Notes under the pieces: model-generated
Database searches by the model: none
Told to the model about the DNA's origin: nothing
What the model saw: only the letters and a program-made list of their open reading frames with translations
Part shown: positions 18,736 to 27,447 of the stretch, in pieces
Numbering within the stretch: position 1 is the first letter of the stretch
How the letters are laid out: each line of letters begins with the position of its first letter
Assembly: GCA_964636705.1 (NCBI GenBank)
Contig: CAZWUJ010000005.1
Span: 62,001-126,000, forward strand
Direction: 5' to 3'
Length of the DNA: 64,000 nt
Origin: VXRJ01 sp964636705
GTDB lineage: Bacteria; Acidobacteriota; Vicinamibacteria; Vicinamibacterales; UBA8438
Program-made: the position numbers and the translations under genes

Positions 18736-21700
18736 TGCGGATCCGACGGATCCTGGCGTTCGCACTGGCCGTCAGCACGGCGGCCGTCGCTCTTCCTGAC
18801 ACGGCGGCGGCGCAGGACGACGTCGGCGACCTTATCGGCCAGATGGTGGTCGATGTCCGCTATGTGAGCGATGGCCGCGAACTTACGGATCCCGTGCTCC
18901 GCGACCTCAGCGAGACCCGGGTCGGCCAACCGCTCTCGATGCGGGAGGTGCGCGAGACGCTGACGCACCTTTTCAGCCTGGGGCGCTATGCCGGCGCCGA
19001 GGTGGGCGCGAGCGCGCTCGAGGGTGGCGTTGCCCTCCTGTACGAGTTGCGGCCGGTCGAGATCATCGAGCGCATCACGTTCGCCGGGTCGCGGGTGCTG
19101 GCCGACGACGAGATCCGCCGCGCCGTGACCCGCATCCACGGCGAGACATTCACGAGCAACCGGACGGCGGCGGTAGTCGAGACGGCTCGCGCCCACTACG
19201 CGGGGCGCGGCTACCTTGCCCCGCGGATCGCCGCGGAACTGCTGGGGCGCGGCGACCGCCGGACGCTGCGGCTGACGATCGACGCGGGACCCCGGGCGCA
19301 AGTCCGCCGCTGGTCGATCACCGGGCCCCTTGCCTTCCACGACACGGTCCGCAGGCGACTCGGCCTCGTGAGCGGAGCACCCTATGACGGGGAAGCCCTT
19401 GACGCCGAACTGGCGGACTACGAGGCGGACCTCCGCGCCGAGGGCTACTACGAGGCGAGGCTGTCCCACGATGTCGAGCCGCTCGGCGAGTCAGAGGTGA
19501 ACGTGCTGCTGTTCGTCCGGCGCGGCCCGCGGATAGTCGTCACGTTCACGGGCGACGAGACACCCGGCGCCGACATGGAGGATCTGGTTCCGTTCGCACG
19601 GGAGGCGAGCGCGGACGAGGACCTCGTGGAGGACGCCGAGCAGCGGATTGCGGCGCACCTCCGCGCCCTCGGCTATCGCGATGCGGAGGTGTCGAACACC
19701 ATCAGCGGCAACGCCGAGGCCCTTTCCGTCACGTTCGACGTCGTGCGCGGTCCCCTGTATCGCGTGGGCCAGGTGACCGTCCGGGGCAACCTGGCGATGC
19801 CGACCGCCGAGATTCGCGCGATCCTCGACCTTTCCGAAGGCGATCCGCTCGTCGTGAGGGATCTGGACGCCCGCTTGGCGGAGATCGAAGAACGCTATGC
19901 GCGGCTCGGCTACGCGACGGTTCGCGCGGTTCGGGAGGACCGGCCGGCAACGGAAGCAGCCGGGAACGGCGACGGCGCAGGCAACGGTTCGGGGGGCGGG
20001 GACGCGGCGCTCGCCGGAACGGCCACGCAGTCGGTCGGGATCACCATCGTGGAGGGGGTGCGGACCGTGGTCGGATCGGTCGCGTTCGACGGCGCCCAGT
20101 CGCTGTCACCCGCGTCGCTTGGCTCGGCAATCGGCGCAACCGCGGGCGGTCCCTACTACGCGCCCCAGGTGAACGCCGACCGCGACGCGTTGCTGACCCG
20201 CTACCTGAACGAGGGCTTCGATCGGGTCCGAATCACCGTGGACGCCAACTTCAGCGACGACCTGACGGGGGTCGATCTCACCTACCGGATCGCCGAGGGT
20301 CAGCAGGTGCTGGTCGACCATGTGCTGATCGTCGGCAACCGGCAGGTCGATGCCGAGACCATTCGCCGCGAGGTGACGTTGGCCCCGGGCGATCCGCTCG
20401 GTCTCGATGACGTCGCCGAGACGCGCCGGCGGCTCAATGCGCTGGGGATGTTCCGCCGCCTCGACATCCGCGAGTTCAGCCATGGCCGCGCCGACCGGCG
20501 TGACGTGATCATCGAGGTGGATGAGGCGCCGGGAACACGCATCGGGTACGGCGGCGGCTTCGAACTGTCGCAGCGGCTCCGTCGTGCGGCGCGCGGCACG
20601 GGCATCTCCGCGGTGGAGCGGATCGAGTTGGCCCCACGCGGGTCGTTCGAGATCGGACGCCGCAACCTTTGGGGCAGGAACCGTTCGATCGACCTCTTTT
20701 CCCGCGTCAGCGTCCGCCGGAAGAACGAACCGGTGATCTTCGCGCCGGGGGAGTCGACCCGGACCCTGGGCTTCAACGAGTACCGCGTGCTCGCGACGTA
20801 TCGCGAGCCCCGGGCGATCGGTCTCGCGTGGGACGTGGTGATGTCGGGCTACGTCGAGCAGGCGGTCCGGCCCGGGTTCGACCTGTTCACGCGCGGGGTC
20901 ACGGCGCAGTTGACCCGATCAGTGGATGTTTCGGTGAGCACGACGGTGGGCTACCGGCTCGGCAACAACGACACGTCGAACCGCGCACTCAATCGGGAGG
21001 ACTCGGATATCGTCGACCGGCTCTTTCCGAATGTCCGCTTGTCGTCGTTCACGGCGAGTCAGGTGCGCGACACGCGGGACGATCCGGTGGATCCCCGGCG
21101 CGGTACGTTCGTCAGCCTCGAAACCGAGCTGGCGGCGCGCGCGATCGGGTCGGAAGTGGGCTTTTCGAAGAGTTTTGCGTCCGGTTCGTGGTACCGGCAA
21201 CTGCCCGGTGCGTCTCGCGTGGTGGTGGCCGCGGGCGCGAGGATTGGCGTCGCCTGGGGCTTTCCCCGCAATATCGTGGGGACCGGCGCGCAGGATGATT
21301 CGGACGCGACCCGTCGCGCCCTGGCGCTCCCAATCAGCGAGCGATTCTTCGCGGGCGGCAACACGACGGTTCGCGGCTTCGCGCTGGATCGTCTGGGTAG
21401 TCCCAGGACCGAACCAGGGGGCACCATAGATCAGGAGGGTTTCCCGCAGGGCGGCAACGCGATGCTGATCTTCAATTCCGAGCTTCGCCTTCGCGTTACG
21501 CGCACGGTCGGCCTGGTGACCTTCCTCGACACCGGGAACGTCTATGATCGGGTAGAACATCTGAGTCTGCGGCGGTTGCGATCCGGCGCCGGGTTCGGCG
21601 TGCGGTACCACTCGCCGGTCGGCCCGCTCGGCTTCGACATCGGGTTCAAGCTGGGCGGACGGTACCCGTTCGGTGACGATCACAATTCGGAACCGGAGCA

Positions 21701-21740
21701 GCGCTGGGCGCTGCACTTCAGTTTCGGACAGGCATTCTGA
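18735..21740 (+). CDS. bamA: BamA-type outer-membrane assembly factor (Omp85), probably seven POTRA domains
   Basis: This is an outer-membrane beta-barrel insertase of the Omp85 family. A signal peptide ends at about residue 26 (DTAAAQ). By eye the periplasmic part (about residues 30-600) divides into seven POTRA-like units, each ending in a strand before an E/R-x-G-P or similar turn; E. coli BamA has five. Unit five carries a Gly/Asn-rich insertion at about residues 403-430. The barrel follows, with the VRGF motif (TTVRGFALDRLG) typical of strand 12 and loop 6, and a C-terminal Phe as the barrel-sorting residue. At 1001 residues it is longer than the usual 790-850. Adjacent tamB means a TamA-like role is an alternative, but TamA has three POTRA domains. 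Confidence 0.92.
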   Translation: MRIRRILAFALAVSTAAVALPDTAAAQDDVGDLIGQMVVDVRYVSDGRELTDPVLRDLSETRVGQPLSMREVRETLTHLFSLGRYAGAEVGASALEGGVALLYELRPVEIIERITFAGSRVLADDEIRRAVTRIHGETFTSNRTAAVVETARAHYAGRGYLAPRIAAELLGRGDRRTLRLTIDAGPRAQVRRWSITGPLAFHDTVRRRLGLVSGAPYDGEALDAELADYEADLRAEGYYEARLSHDVEPLGESEVNVLLFVRRGPRIVVTFTGDETPGADMEDLVPFAREASADEDLVEDAEQRIAAHLRALGYRDAEVSNTISGNAEALSVTFDVVRGPLYRVGQVTVRGNLAMPTAEIRAILDLSEGDPLVVRDLDARLAEIEERYARLGYATVRAVREDRPATEAAGNGDGAGNGSGGGDAALAGTATQSVGITIVEGVRTVVGSVAFDGAQSLSPASLGSAIGATAGGPYYAPQVNADRDALLTRYLNEGFDRVRITVDANFSDDLTGVDLTYRIAEGQQVLVDHVLIVGNRQVDAETIRREVTLAPGDPLGLDDVAETRRRLNALGMFRRLDIREFSHGRADRRDVIIEVDEAPGTRIGYGGGFELSQRLRRAARGTGISAVERIELAPRGSFEIGRRNLWGRNRSIDLFSRVSVRRKNEPVIFAPGESTRTLGFNEYRVLATYREPRAIGLAWDVVMSGYVEQAVRPGFDLFTRGVTAQLTRSVDVSVSTTVGYRLGNNDTSNRALNREDSDIVDRLFPNVRLSSFTASQVRDTRDDPVDPRRGTFVSLETELAARAIGSEVGFSKSFASGSWYRQLPGASRVVVAAGARIGVAWGFPRNIVGTGAQDDSDATRRALALPISERFFAGGNTTVRGFALDRLGSPRTEPGGTIDQEGFPQGGNAMLIFNSELRLRVTRTVGLVTFLDTGNVYDRVEHLSLRRLRSGAGFGVRYHSPVGPLGFDIGFKLGGRYPFGDDHNSEPEQRWALHFSFGQAF

Positions 21741-22317
21741 TCCGTCCACGCGCCGTCTCGCTTGCCGCAGCCCTGGAGTAGTCGCGACTCGGCTCGGCTC
21801 GCGAACCCTCGGCGCTCTCGCCTTGGCGCTCTGTCTGTCGGCGTGCTCCGTCGTCGCGGGGCAGAGCCTCGACCGTGTCCTTGCGGTGGTGTCGGGACAG
21901 GTGATCCTGGCGTCCGATGTCCGTGCATTCCTTGAACTGGGGCTCTTCACTATCGACACGTCGGATCAGGCGGCACGGGAGTCGGCGGCACTCAATCTGT
22001 TGATCGAGCGGCGCCTGGCTCTCGACGAGGTGGAACGCTCAGGTTCCGTCGCGCTTCCCGCCGCGCGTGTCGAGCAGGAAATGGCGGCGGTCCGCGCGCG
22101 CTTCACCGACGAGGCGGCGTTCACGCGCCTGCTTGCCGAGGTGGGCCTCAACCTGGACGATCTGCGGCAGATACACAGTGACGACGCCCGGCTCGAGGCC
22201 TATCTGATCGACCGGTTCGGCCCATCGACGCATTTCGCCGAGCCGCGGCCCGCGCCGGTCGCCGATTGGTTGGCCAGCCTCGCGCGGCGCGCGGAGATCG
22301 CGCGGTTCGATCAATAG
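21673..22317 (+). CDS. SurA-like periplasmic chaperone lacking a PPIase domain
   Basis: After a hydrophobic signal-like segment (LGALALALCLSACS, which could be a lipobox with Cys) the protein continues with RVLAVVSGQVILASDVRAFLELG. This matches the start of SurA/PrsA-type chaperones (V-N-G-x-x-I-x-x-S-D). A helical region follows and the gene ends without a parvulin domain. The start is a problem: the only clear upstream start is a GTG at 21673 that overlaps bamA by 68 bases and adds about 40 non-signal residues. A non-standard start after 21740 is possible. Position after bamA supports a role in outer-membrane protein transport. Length is 214 residues as drawn. Confidence 0.6.
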   Translation: MTITIRNRSSAGRCTSVSDRHSDPSTRRLACRSPGVVATRLGSRTLGALALALCLSACSVVAGQSLDRVLAVVSGQVILASDVRAFLELGLFTIDTSDQAARESAALNLLIERRLALDEVERSGSVALPAARVEQEMAAVRARFTDEAAFTRLLAEVGLNLDDLRQIHSDDARLEAYLIDRFGPSTHFAEPRPAPVADWLASLARRAEIARFDQ

Positions 22318-22348
22318 CGAAAGGGGTTGAGCGCCGCCGGCCGCCGAG

Positions 22349-23110
22349 TCAAGTGGCGGCGACCGCGATCGCGATCTGCAGCAGGTTGAAGCCGGCGTGA
22401 CTCACCATGCTGGCCACGGTGCTGCGGCGGCGAAGATAGATCGCGCCCCACGCGGCGCCCAGAAGTCCGGTGACGATGGCGGTGTCCCAGCCCTGCAACG
22501 CGTGACCCAGGCCGAACGCGGTGCTGAAGATCACGAGGCCGAGCCAGCCGCCTCCCAGGTGCTGCTCGAAACGCCGGAGGATGAATGCCCGCTGCAGTTC
22601 CTCACGCAGGCCGCCCGCGACCACGGCGACCAGGGCGAAAACGATCACCTGCGCCGGCGTGCCGATCATGCTGGCGAACGGGTTGTCGGGGACATTGCGA
22701 AGGGACGGAGCGACCGCGGCGATCAGCAGGATCCCGCCGGTTGCGGCGATCAGGATGAACGGAGTGAGCGCAAGGCCGATCGCCACCTCGCGCCGGACTG
22801 GCCGTCGCCCCAGCACGAGCCCCCGGACTGTCTCGCCCTGCCGGTGCAGCAGGTGGACGACAAGCAGCACAATCACCGCGGCGTCTGCGAACGAGAGGAC
22901 GACGACGTAGGTGAAGGACGGATCGCCATTCGGCTCGGGCGTGGCGAGGCCGACGGTGGCCAGCAGCGCGGCGATCGCAAGCTGGGTCGGGAAACCGAAG
23001 CAGAGCACCACCTCGAGGAGCGAGCGAAGCACGTGGCGCCGCCGGTCGGCGCGGGAGGCGGGCGGGAGTCCGAGCGCCACCGGGGGGACGGCCCACACGT
23101 ACTGCGCCAC
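22349..23110 (-). CDS. CPBP-family intramembrane metalloprotease-like protein (Abi/CaaX type)
   Basis: This membrane protein of 253 residues has about seven to eight hydrophobic segments and the three conserved motifs of the CPBP (CAAX protease and bacteriocin-processing) family: EExxxR (E170, E171, R174), FGLGH with H203, and HxxxN (H238, N242). Family members include Rce1-type prenyl-protein proteases and bacteriocin self-immunity proteins; the substrate here is unknown. The start is a GTG, preceded at exactly six bases by TAGAGT on the same strand. It converges with the SurA-like gene (31-base gap) and diverges from nrdJ. Confidence 0.85.
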   Translation of the reverse strand: MAQYVWAVPPVALGLPPASRADRRRHVLRSLLEVVLCFGFPTQLAIAALLATVGLATPEPNGDPSFTYVVVLSFADAAVIVLLVVHLLHRQGETVRGLVLGRRPVRREVAIGLALTPFILIAATGGILLIAAVAPSLRNVPDNPFASMIGTPAQVIVFALVAVVAGGLREELQRAFILRRFEQHLGGGWLGLVIFSTAFGLGHALQGWDTAIVTGLLGAAWGAIYLRRRSTVASMVSHAGFNLLQIAIAVAAT

Positions 23111-23116
23111 GCAGGG

Positions 23117-23122
23117 ACTCTA
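23117..23122 (-). promoter_or_regulatory. Candidate -10 element of a leaderless promoter
   Basis: On the - strand TAGAGT is followed by six bases (CCCTGC) and then the GTG start of the CPBP gene at 23110. The layout matches four other starts in this window. No clear -35 element is visible. Confidence 0.35.
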
Positions 23123-23156
23123 GCAGCCTCTGCCGCACCGTTGACGGCCAAGCCGC

Positions 23157-23185
23157 TTGACGGATCCCGAGATGTGGTATATGTT
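23157..23185 (+). promoter_or_regulatory. Candidate nrdJ promoter overlapping the first NrdR-like box
   Basis: TTGACG (23157-23162, five of six to TTGACA) is separated by 17 bases from TATGTT (23180-23185, four of six to TATAAT). The -10 falls inside the first NrdR-like box, so a bound repressor would block polymerase. The 309-base gap before nrdJ also holds a weaker pair (TTGGCT/TACTAT, 23343-23369, 15-base spacer). Confidence 0.4.
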
Positions 23186-23220
23186 GCGTTCCAGACGCTC
23201 GCAACTACCAAATATTGTGT
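23174..23220. promoter_or_regulatory. Tandem NrdR-like boxes upstream of nrdJ
   Basis: Two 16-bp sites resemble the NrdR box consensus acaCwAtATaTwGtgt. Box 1, 23174-23189 (GTGGTATATGTTGCGT), matches 10 of 16; box 2, 23205-23220 (CTACCAAATATTGTGT), matches 12 of 16. Their starts are 31 bp apart with a 15-bp spacer, the separation known for NrdR operators. NrdR represses ribonucleotide reductase genes when dATP is high. The nrdR gene itself is not in the window. Confidence 0.65.
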
Positions 23221-23419
23221 TTTTGAGTTCCATCCACTTGATACCTATCGCCTTCGCTAGAGATTGTCTCCCCGAGTGCCGACTGTCTACGGAAACGTCG
23301 GTTCCTCCCACAGCGCCCCGCCGCTAACGCCGCTAACGTTTATTGGCTCGGTCCAAGCGCCTGTACTATCGAATCGTGGCAAGGGCGTTTGCCGGAGCGT
23401 TCTGACGGAGGAGGTTTTC

Positions 23420-26209
23420 GTGTCGAGAGCAGCCATGCAGGAGTCGGAGGCGGCGCTGTCCGGGATGGCGGCCCCGGAGGCTTCAGGACTTGAGTTTCCG
23501 CGCGTCTTCAGCCGCGCGGAGGTTGATCCGTTCGACGAGATCGAGTGGGAGCTCCGCTCGGCCGTGATCGCCAACGAGAAGGGCGAAAGGGTCTTCGAGC
23601 AGCACGACGTCGAGATCCCCAGGTTCTGGTCGCAGCAGGCGACCAACATCGTGGTCTCGAAGTACTTCCGCGGCCAGATGCGCTCGCCCGAGCGCGAGCG
23701 GAGCGTCCGCCAATTGATCGGCCGGGTCGTCGACACCATCACCGGGTGGGCGGAAGCGCAGCACTACTTCGCCACGCCGGAGGATCTGAACGCGTTCAGC
23801 GGTGACCTGAAATACCTCCTCCTGCACCAGAAGGCTGCGTTCAACAGCCCCGTCTGGTTCAACTGCGGCTTCGAGAAGCAGCCGCAGTGCTCCGCCTGCT
23901 TCATCAACTCGGTCGACGACACGATGGACTCGATCCTCACCCTCGCCCGGACCGAGGGAATGCTGTTCAAGTTCGGCTCCGGCACCGGGACCAACCTCTC
24001 GCCTATCCGGTCGTCGCGCGAGCTGCTGGCCGGTGGCGGCACTGCGTCCGGCCCGGTCTCGTTCATGAAGGGCTACGACGCGTTCGCCGGGGTCATCAAG
24101 TCCGGCGGCAAGACGCGGCGCGCCGCGAAGATGGTCATCCTGAACGCCGACCATCCGGACATCGTCGACTTCATCAACTGCAAGGTGGACGAGGAACGCA
24201 AGGCCTGGGCGCTGATCGACGCGGGTTACGACGGGTCGTTCACGGGCACGGCGTACAGCTCGGTCTTTTTCCAGAACTCGAACAACAGCATCCGCGTGCC
24301 GGACCAGTTCATGCGCGCCGTCGTGGATGACGGCGAATGGCAGACGCGCGCCGTCAGCGGCGACCACCGGGTGATGGACGCCTACCGGGCCCGCGATCTG
24401 ATGCACCTCGTGGCCGAGGGAACGCACGTCTGCGGCGATCCGGGAATGCAGTTCGATACGACGATCAACGACTGGCACACCTGTCCCAACACCGCCCGGA
24501 TCAATGCGTCGAATCCCTGTTCCGAGTACATGTTTCTGGACGATTCGGCCTGCAACCTGGCGTCGTTGAACCTGATGCGGTTCGTCCGCGAGGACGGGTC
24601 GGGCGAGTTTGACGTCGACGCGTTCCGAGCCGCGGTCCGGACGCTGATCACCGCCATGGAAGTGATTGTCGGCAACGCCAGCTACCCGACCGAGGCGATC
24701 GGCAAGAACTCCGACGCGTATCGGCCTCTCGGCCTCGGCTACGCCAACCTCGGGGCGCTGCTGATGTCGCGCGGCGTGCCCTACGACAGCGATGAAGGGC
24801 GCGACTACGCCGCCGCGATCACGGCGTTGATGACCGGTGAGGCATACGCGCAGTCAGCCCGGATCGCGCGCGACTGCGGCGGGCCGTTCAGTGGTTATCC
24901 GAAGAACGAGCAACCGTTCCTTCGCGTCATGCGCAAGCACCGCGATGCGCTCAGGGACGTTGATGCCGGACATGTGCCGGACGACCTGTACGGTTTGGCG
25001 GCGGAGGCGTGGCACGATGCCGTGTCGCTGGGCGAGTCGCACGGCTACCGGAATGCCCAGGCGACGGTGCTCGCACCCACCGGCACTATCGGCTTCATGA
25101 TGGACTGCGACACGACCGGCGTGGAGCCTGACATTGCCCTCGTCAAGTACAAGAAGCTGGTCGACGGCGGCATGATGAAGATCGTCAACCAGACGGTCCC
25201 GACCGCGCTCGCGCGGCTCGGGTATGACGACGAACAGGTGAAGGCTATCGTCGAGCATATCGACGACAACGACACGATCGAAGGCGCGTCGCACCTGCGG
25301 CAGGAAGATCTGCCGGTCTTCGACTGTGCCTTCAAGCCGGCCAACGGCGATCGCTTCATCCACTACATGGGTCACATCCGGATGATCGGCGCGGCGCAGC
25401 CGTTCATATCGGGCGCCATTTCCAAGACGATCAACGTCCCGACCGACGCGACCATCCAGGACATCGAGCAGGCCTACATCGACGCGTGGCGGCTGGGGAC
25501 CAAGGCGGTCTCGATCTACCGCGACGGGAGCAAGCGGACGCAGCCGCTCAATACCGCGCAAGCGGCGGCGGAGGCTGCGGTCGACGCGTTGCCCGGCCAG
25601 CCGGTCCGCCGCCGGCTACCGGACGTGCGCCAGGCGATCACGCACAAGTTCGACATCGCGGGCCACGAGGGCTACATAACGGTGGGTCTGTTCGAGGATG
25701 GCTCGCCGGGCGAGATCTTCCTTGTGATGGCGAAGGAGGGCTCGACCATCTCCGGTTTCGCCGACGCCTTCGCGCAGGCAATCTCCTACGCGCTGCAGTA
25801 CGGCGTGCCGCTCCAGGTGCTGGTGGACAAGTTCAGCCACGTCCGGTTCGAGCCGGCCGGCCTGACGAAGAATCCGGACGTCCGGATTGCGAAGTCGATT
25901 GTCGACTACATCTTCCGCTGGATGGCATCGAAGTTCCTCTCGGTTGAGGCGCAGGAGGCGGCCGGCGTAAACGTTGCGCCGGCCGAGGAACAGGACGGTG
26001 AGCAGCTCTCGTTGACCGACGCCCCACCGGTCAACGGCAGCGGCGTGGCTCCCGTCGCCCCGGTCGCCAAGGCGCCGTCGACGGCGACCAACTTTGCGAT
26101 CCAGAACGATCAGGACGCCCCGCCATGCGCCACGTGCGGCGCCATCATGATCCGGAACGGCGCCTGCTACAAGTGCATCAACTGCGGCGCCACCAGCGGC
26201 TGCGCGTAG
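23420..26209 (+). CDS. nrdJ: Adenosylcobalamin-dependent (class II) ribonucleotide reductase
   Basis: NrdJ reduces ribonucleotides to deoxyribonucleotides using a radical generated from vitamin B12, independent of oxygen. The barrel motifs are visible: FNSPVWFNCG early, SGGKTRRAAKMVILNADHPDI, GDPGMQFDTTINDWHTCPN, and the finger-loop NPCSEYMFLDDSACNLASLNL with the catalytic Cys and Glu. Then come ATVLAPTGTIGFMMDCDTTGVEPD, a TSCPD-type domain (GYITVGLFEDGSPGEIFLV), and a C-terminal CxxC pair region (CATCG, CYKCINCG) for re-reduction. I chose the GTG at 23420 because GGAGGAGG (23407-23414) precedes it; an upstream in-frame start would add 52 unlike residues. Length is 929. Upstream NrdR-like boxes indicate dNTP-responsive control. 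Confidence 0.97.
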   Translation: MSRAAMQESEAALSGMAAPEASGLEFPRVFSRAEVDPFDEIEWELRSAVIANEKGERVFEQHDVEIPRFWSQQATNIVVSKYFRGQMRSPERERSVRQLIGRVVDTITGWAEAQHYFATPEDLNAFSGDLKYLLLHQKAAFNSPVWFNCGFEKQPQCSACFINSVDDTMDSILTLARTEGMLFKFGSGTGTNLSPIRSSRELLAGGGTASGPVSFMKGYDAFAGVIKSGGKTRRAAKMVILNADHPDIVDFINCKVDEERKAWALIDAGYDGSFTGTAYSSVFFQNSNNSIRVPDQFMRAVVDDGEWQTRAVSGDHRVMDAYRARDLMHLVAEGTHVCGDPGMQFDTTINDWHTCPNTARINASNPCSEYMFLDDSACNLASLNLMRFVREDGSGEFDVDAFRAAVRTLITAMEVIVGNASYPTEAIGKNSDAYRPLGLGYANLGALLMSRGVPYDSDEGRDYAAAITALMTGEAYAQSARIARDCGGPFSGYPKNEQPFLRVMRKHRDALRDVDAGHVPDDLYGLAAEAWHDAVSLGESHGYRNAQATVLAPTGTIGFMMDCDTTGVEPDIALVKYKKLVDGGMMKIVNQTVPTALARLGYDDEQVKAIVEHIDDNDTIEGASHLRQEDLPVFDCAFKPANGDRFIHYMGHIRMIGAAQPFISGAISKTINVPTDATIQDIEQAYIDAWRLGTKAVSIYRDGSKRTQPLNTAQAAAEAAVDALPGQPVRRRLPDVRQAITHKFDIAGHEGYITVGLFEDGSPGEIFLVMAKEGSTISGFADAFAQAISYALQYGVPLQVLVDKFSHVRFEPAGLTKNPDVRIAKSIVDYIFRWMASKFLSVEAQEAAGVNVAPAEEQDGEQLSLTDAPPVNGSGVAPVAPVAKAPSTATNFAIQNDQDAPPCATCGAIMIRNGACYKCINCGATSGCA

Positions 26210-26212
26210 AAC

Positions 26213-26593
26213 CTACTGCTCTTCGGGCAGCTTCCCGCCCGGAATCGGCTCCCAGCCGTACCAGGCGAGCGCGATCAGGAGGATGGAGAACCCGGCCCGG
26301 GCGGCCTGCGTCCAGTGGAGCAACTGATCGTAGTAGTGGCCGTCGTTGTGCAGGCTGATCGACTGCAGGCCCAGAAGGCCGGCGATAGCCAGGGCCAGCC
26401 CGCCCGGCAGGGAGATGCGCACGAATACGGCCGCGAGAGCCAGCGTGATGCCGGAGAGAATGCCCCACGCGTTGGCCCACCACTCGAGGATGCCGATGAA
26501 GAGGAGGTCGGCGATGCCCGCGACAACGGCATAGATCGCGTAGAAGAACATCCCGGCGGCGGCGGCGCGGAGCATGAAAGCATGTTGTATCAT
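26213..26593 (-). CDS. Small integral membrane protein, unknown function
   Basis: This 126-residue protein has four hydrophobic segments (AAAGMFFYAIYAVVAGIADLLFIG, the WGILSGITLALAAVFVRI region, GLALAIAGLLGLQSISLH, and AGFSILLIALAWYGW) with short loops and an acidic C-terminus. I do not recognise a family. It converges on nrdJ with only three bases between the stops. The start could be the ATG at 26593 or at 26575. The frame is open further upstream, but that part reads through a REP-like palindrome and antisense to the SDR gene, so I exclude it. Confidence 0.65.
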   Translation of the reverse strand: MIQHAFMLRAAAAGMFFYAIYAVVAGIADLLFIGILEWWANAWGILSGITLALAAVFVRISLPGGLALAIAGLLGLQSISLHNDGHYYDQLLHWTQAARAGFSILLIALAWYGWEPIPGGKLPEEQ

Positions 26594-26607
26594 GCCGGGC
26601 CGCCGTC

Positions 26608-26631
26608 GTGCCGGCCTGGACGCCGGCCCAC
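26608..26631. repeat. REP-like 24-bp palindrome, copy 1
   Basis: The copy has arms GCCGGC on both sides of a TGGA-type centre, with GTG at one end and CAC at the other. It lies between two divergent genes. Four further copies are at 37719, 37759, 42440 and 62844. Confidence 0.7.
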
Positions 26632-26651
26632 GGCAAGGGCGTACCGGCATC

Positions 26652-27443
26652 ATGGATCTGCACCTTAATGGTCGCGTAGCGCTGATCACCGGCTCGAGCC
26701 GGGGGCTTGGCTTCGCTTCGGCCCGCGCGCTCGCTGCGGAGGGAGCGCGGGTCGCGATCTGCGCGCGGGGCGCGGAGCGGCTGGCCGTGGCGGCGGGGGA
26801 GTTGCGCGGGGTCGCGGGGGCAGTTCCGGGCGGCGCGGACCGCGTCCTGGCGGTCGAGGCGGATCTGGCGACCGACGCAGGTATTGCGGCGGTTGTCGAC
26901 CGGACCGTCGAGGCCTTCGGCGGGCTCGACATTCTGGTGAACAATGTGGGCCGCGCCGGAGGCGGCGGAATCACCGAGGCGACCGACGACGAGTGGCGCT
27001 CGGCCCTTGACCAGACGCTCTGGCCGGCCATCCGCGCGTCGCGCCGGGCGGTGCCGCACCTGCGCGCCCGTGGCGGCGGCGTCATCATCGTGATCGGGTC
27101 AATCTGGGGTCGCGAGTCGGGTGGCCGGATGACCTACAACGCGGTCAAGGCGGCCGAGATCAGTCTGGCGAAGTCGATGGCGCAGGAGCTGGCGCCGGAG
27201 GGGATCCGGGTGGTGAGCGTCTGTCCGGGCTCTATCTCCTTTCCGGGTGGGTCGTGGCATCGCCGGCAGCAGGAAGACCCCAAAGGTATGGCGGCTTTCG
27301 TGCGGGCGCAGCTTCCGTTCGGCCGGTTCGGACGGGCGGAGGAGGTCGGGGACGTCGTGGCGTTTCTGGCGTCGGACCGCGCGAGTTGGGTGAGCGGAGC
27401 CGCCGTTACCGTCGATGGCTGCCAGTCGCGCTCGCTGATCTGA
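26652..27443 (+). CDS. Short-chain dehydrogenase/reductase (SDR)
   Basis: This is a classical SDR oxidoreductase of 263 residues. It has the NAD(P)-binding TGSSRGLGFA motif (TGxxxGxG, about residues 13-20), NNVGRAG (NNAG-type) near residue 97, and a Tyr-Lys pair in MTYNAVKAAE (YxxxK) preceded by the catalytic Ser in VIGSIWG. The C-terminal region has PFGRFGRAEEVGDVVAFLASDRASWVSGAAVTVDGG-like ending, as in FabG-type enzymes. The natural substrate is unknown. The start ATG at 26652 gives the normal N-terminus MDLHLNGRVALITG. It converges with rpmE with four bases between stops. Confidence 0.92.
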   Translation: MDLHLNGRVALITGSSRGLGFASARALAAEGARVAICARGAERLAVAAGELRGVAGAVPGGADRVLAVEADLATDAGIAAVVDRTVEAFGGLDILVNNVGRAGGGGITEATDDEWRSALDQTLWPAIRASRRAVPHLRARGGGVIIVIGSIWGRESGGRMTYNAVKAAEISLAKSMAQELAPEGIRVVSVCPGSISFPGGSWHRRQQEDPKGMAAFVRAQLPFGRFGRAEEVGDVVAFLASDRASWVSGAAVTVDGCQSRSLI

Positions 27444-27447
27444 CGAT

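Noticed and set aside
22397..23260. Open frame opposite the CPBP gene reaching toward nrdJ
   Set aside because: Highly charged, with no domain; the CPBP motifs on the - strand are convincing.
23343..23369. Second promoter for nrdJ (TTGGCT, 15 bases, TACTAT)
   Set aside because: The spacer is short and the -35 is weak; kept only as a side note.
23111..23419. Cobalamin riboswitch upstream of nrdJ
   Set aside because: I see no B12-box-like conserved segment, and B12-dependent enzymes are usually not switched off by B12. The NrdR-like boxes explain the region better.
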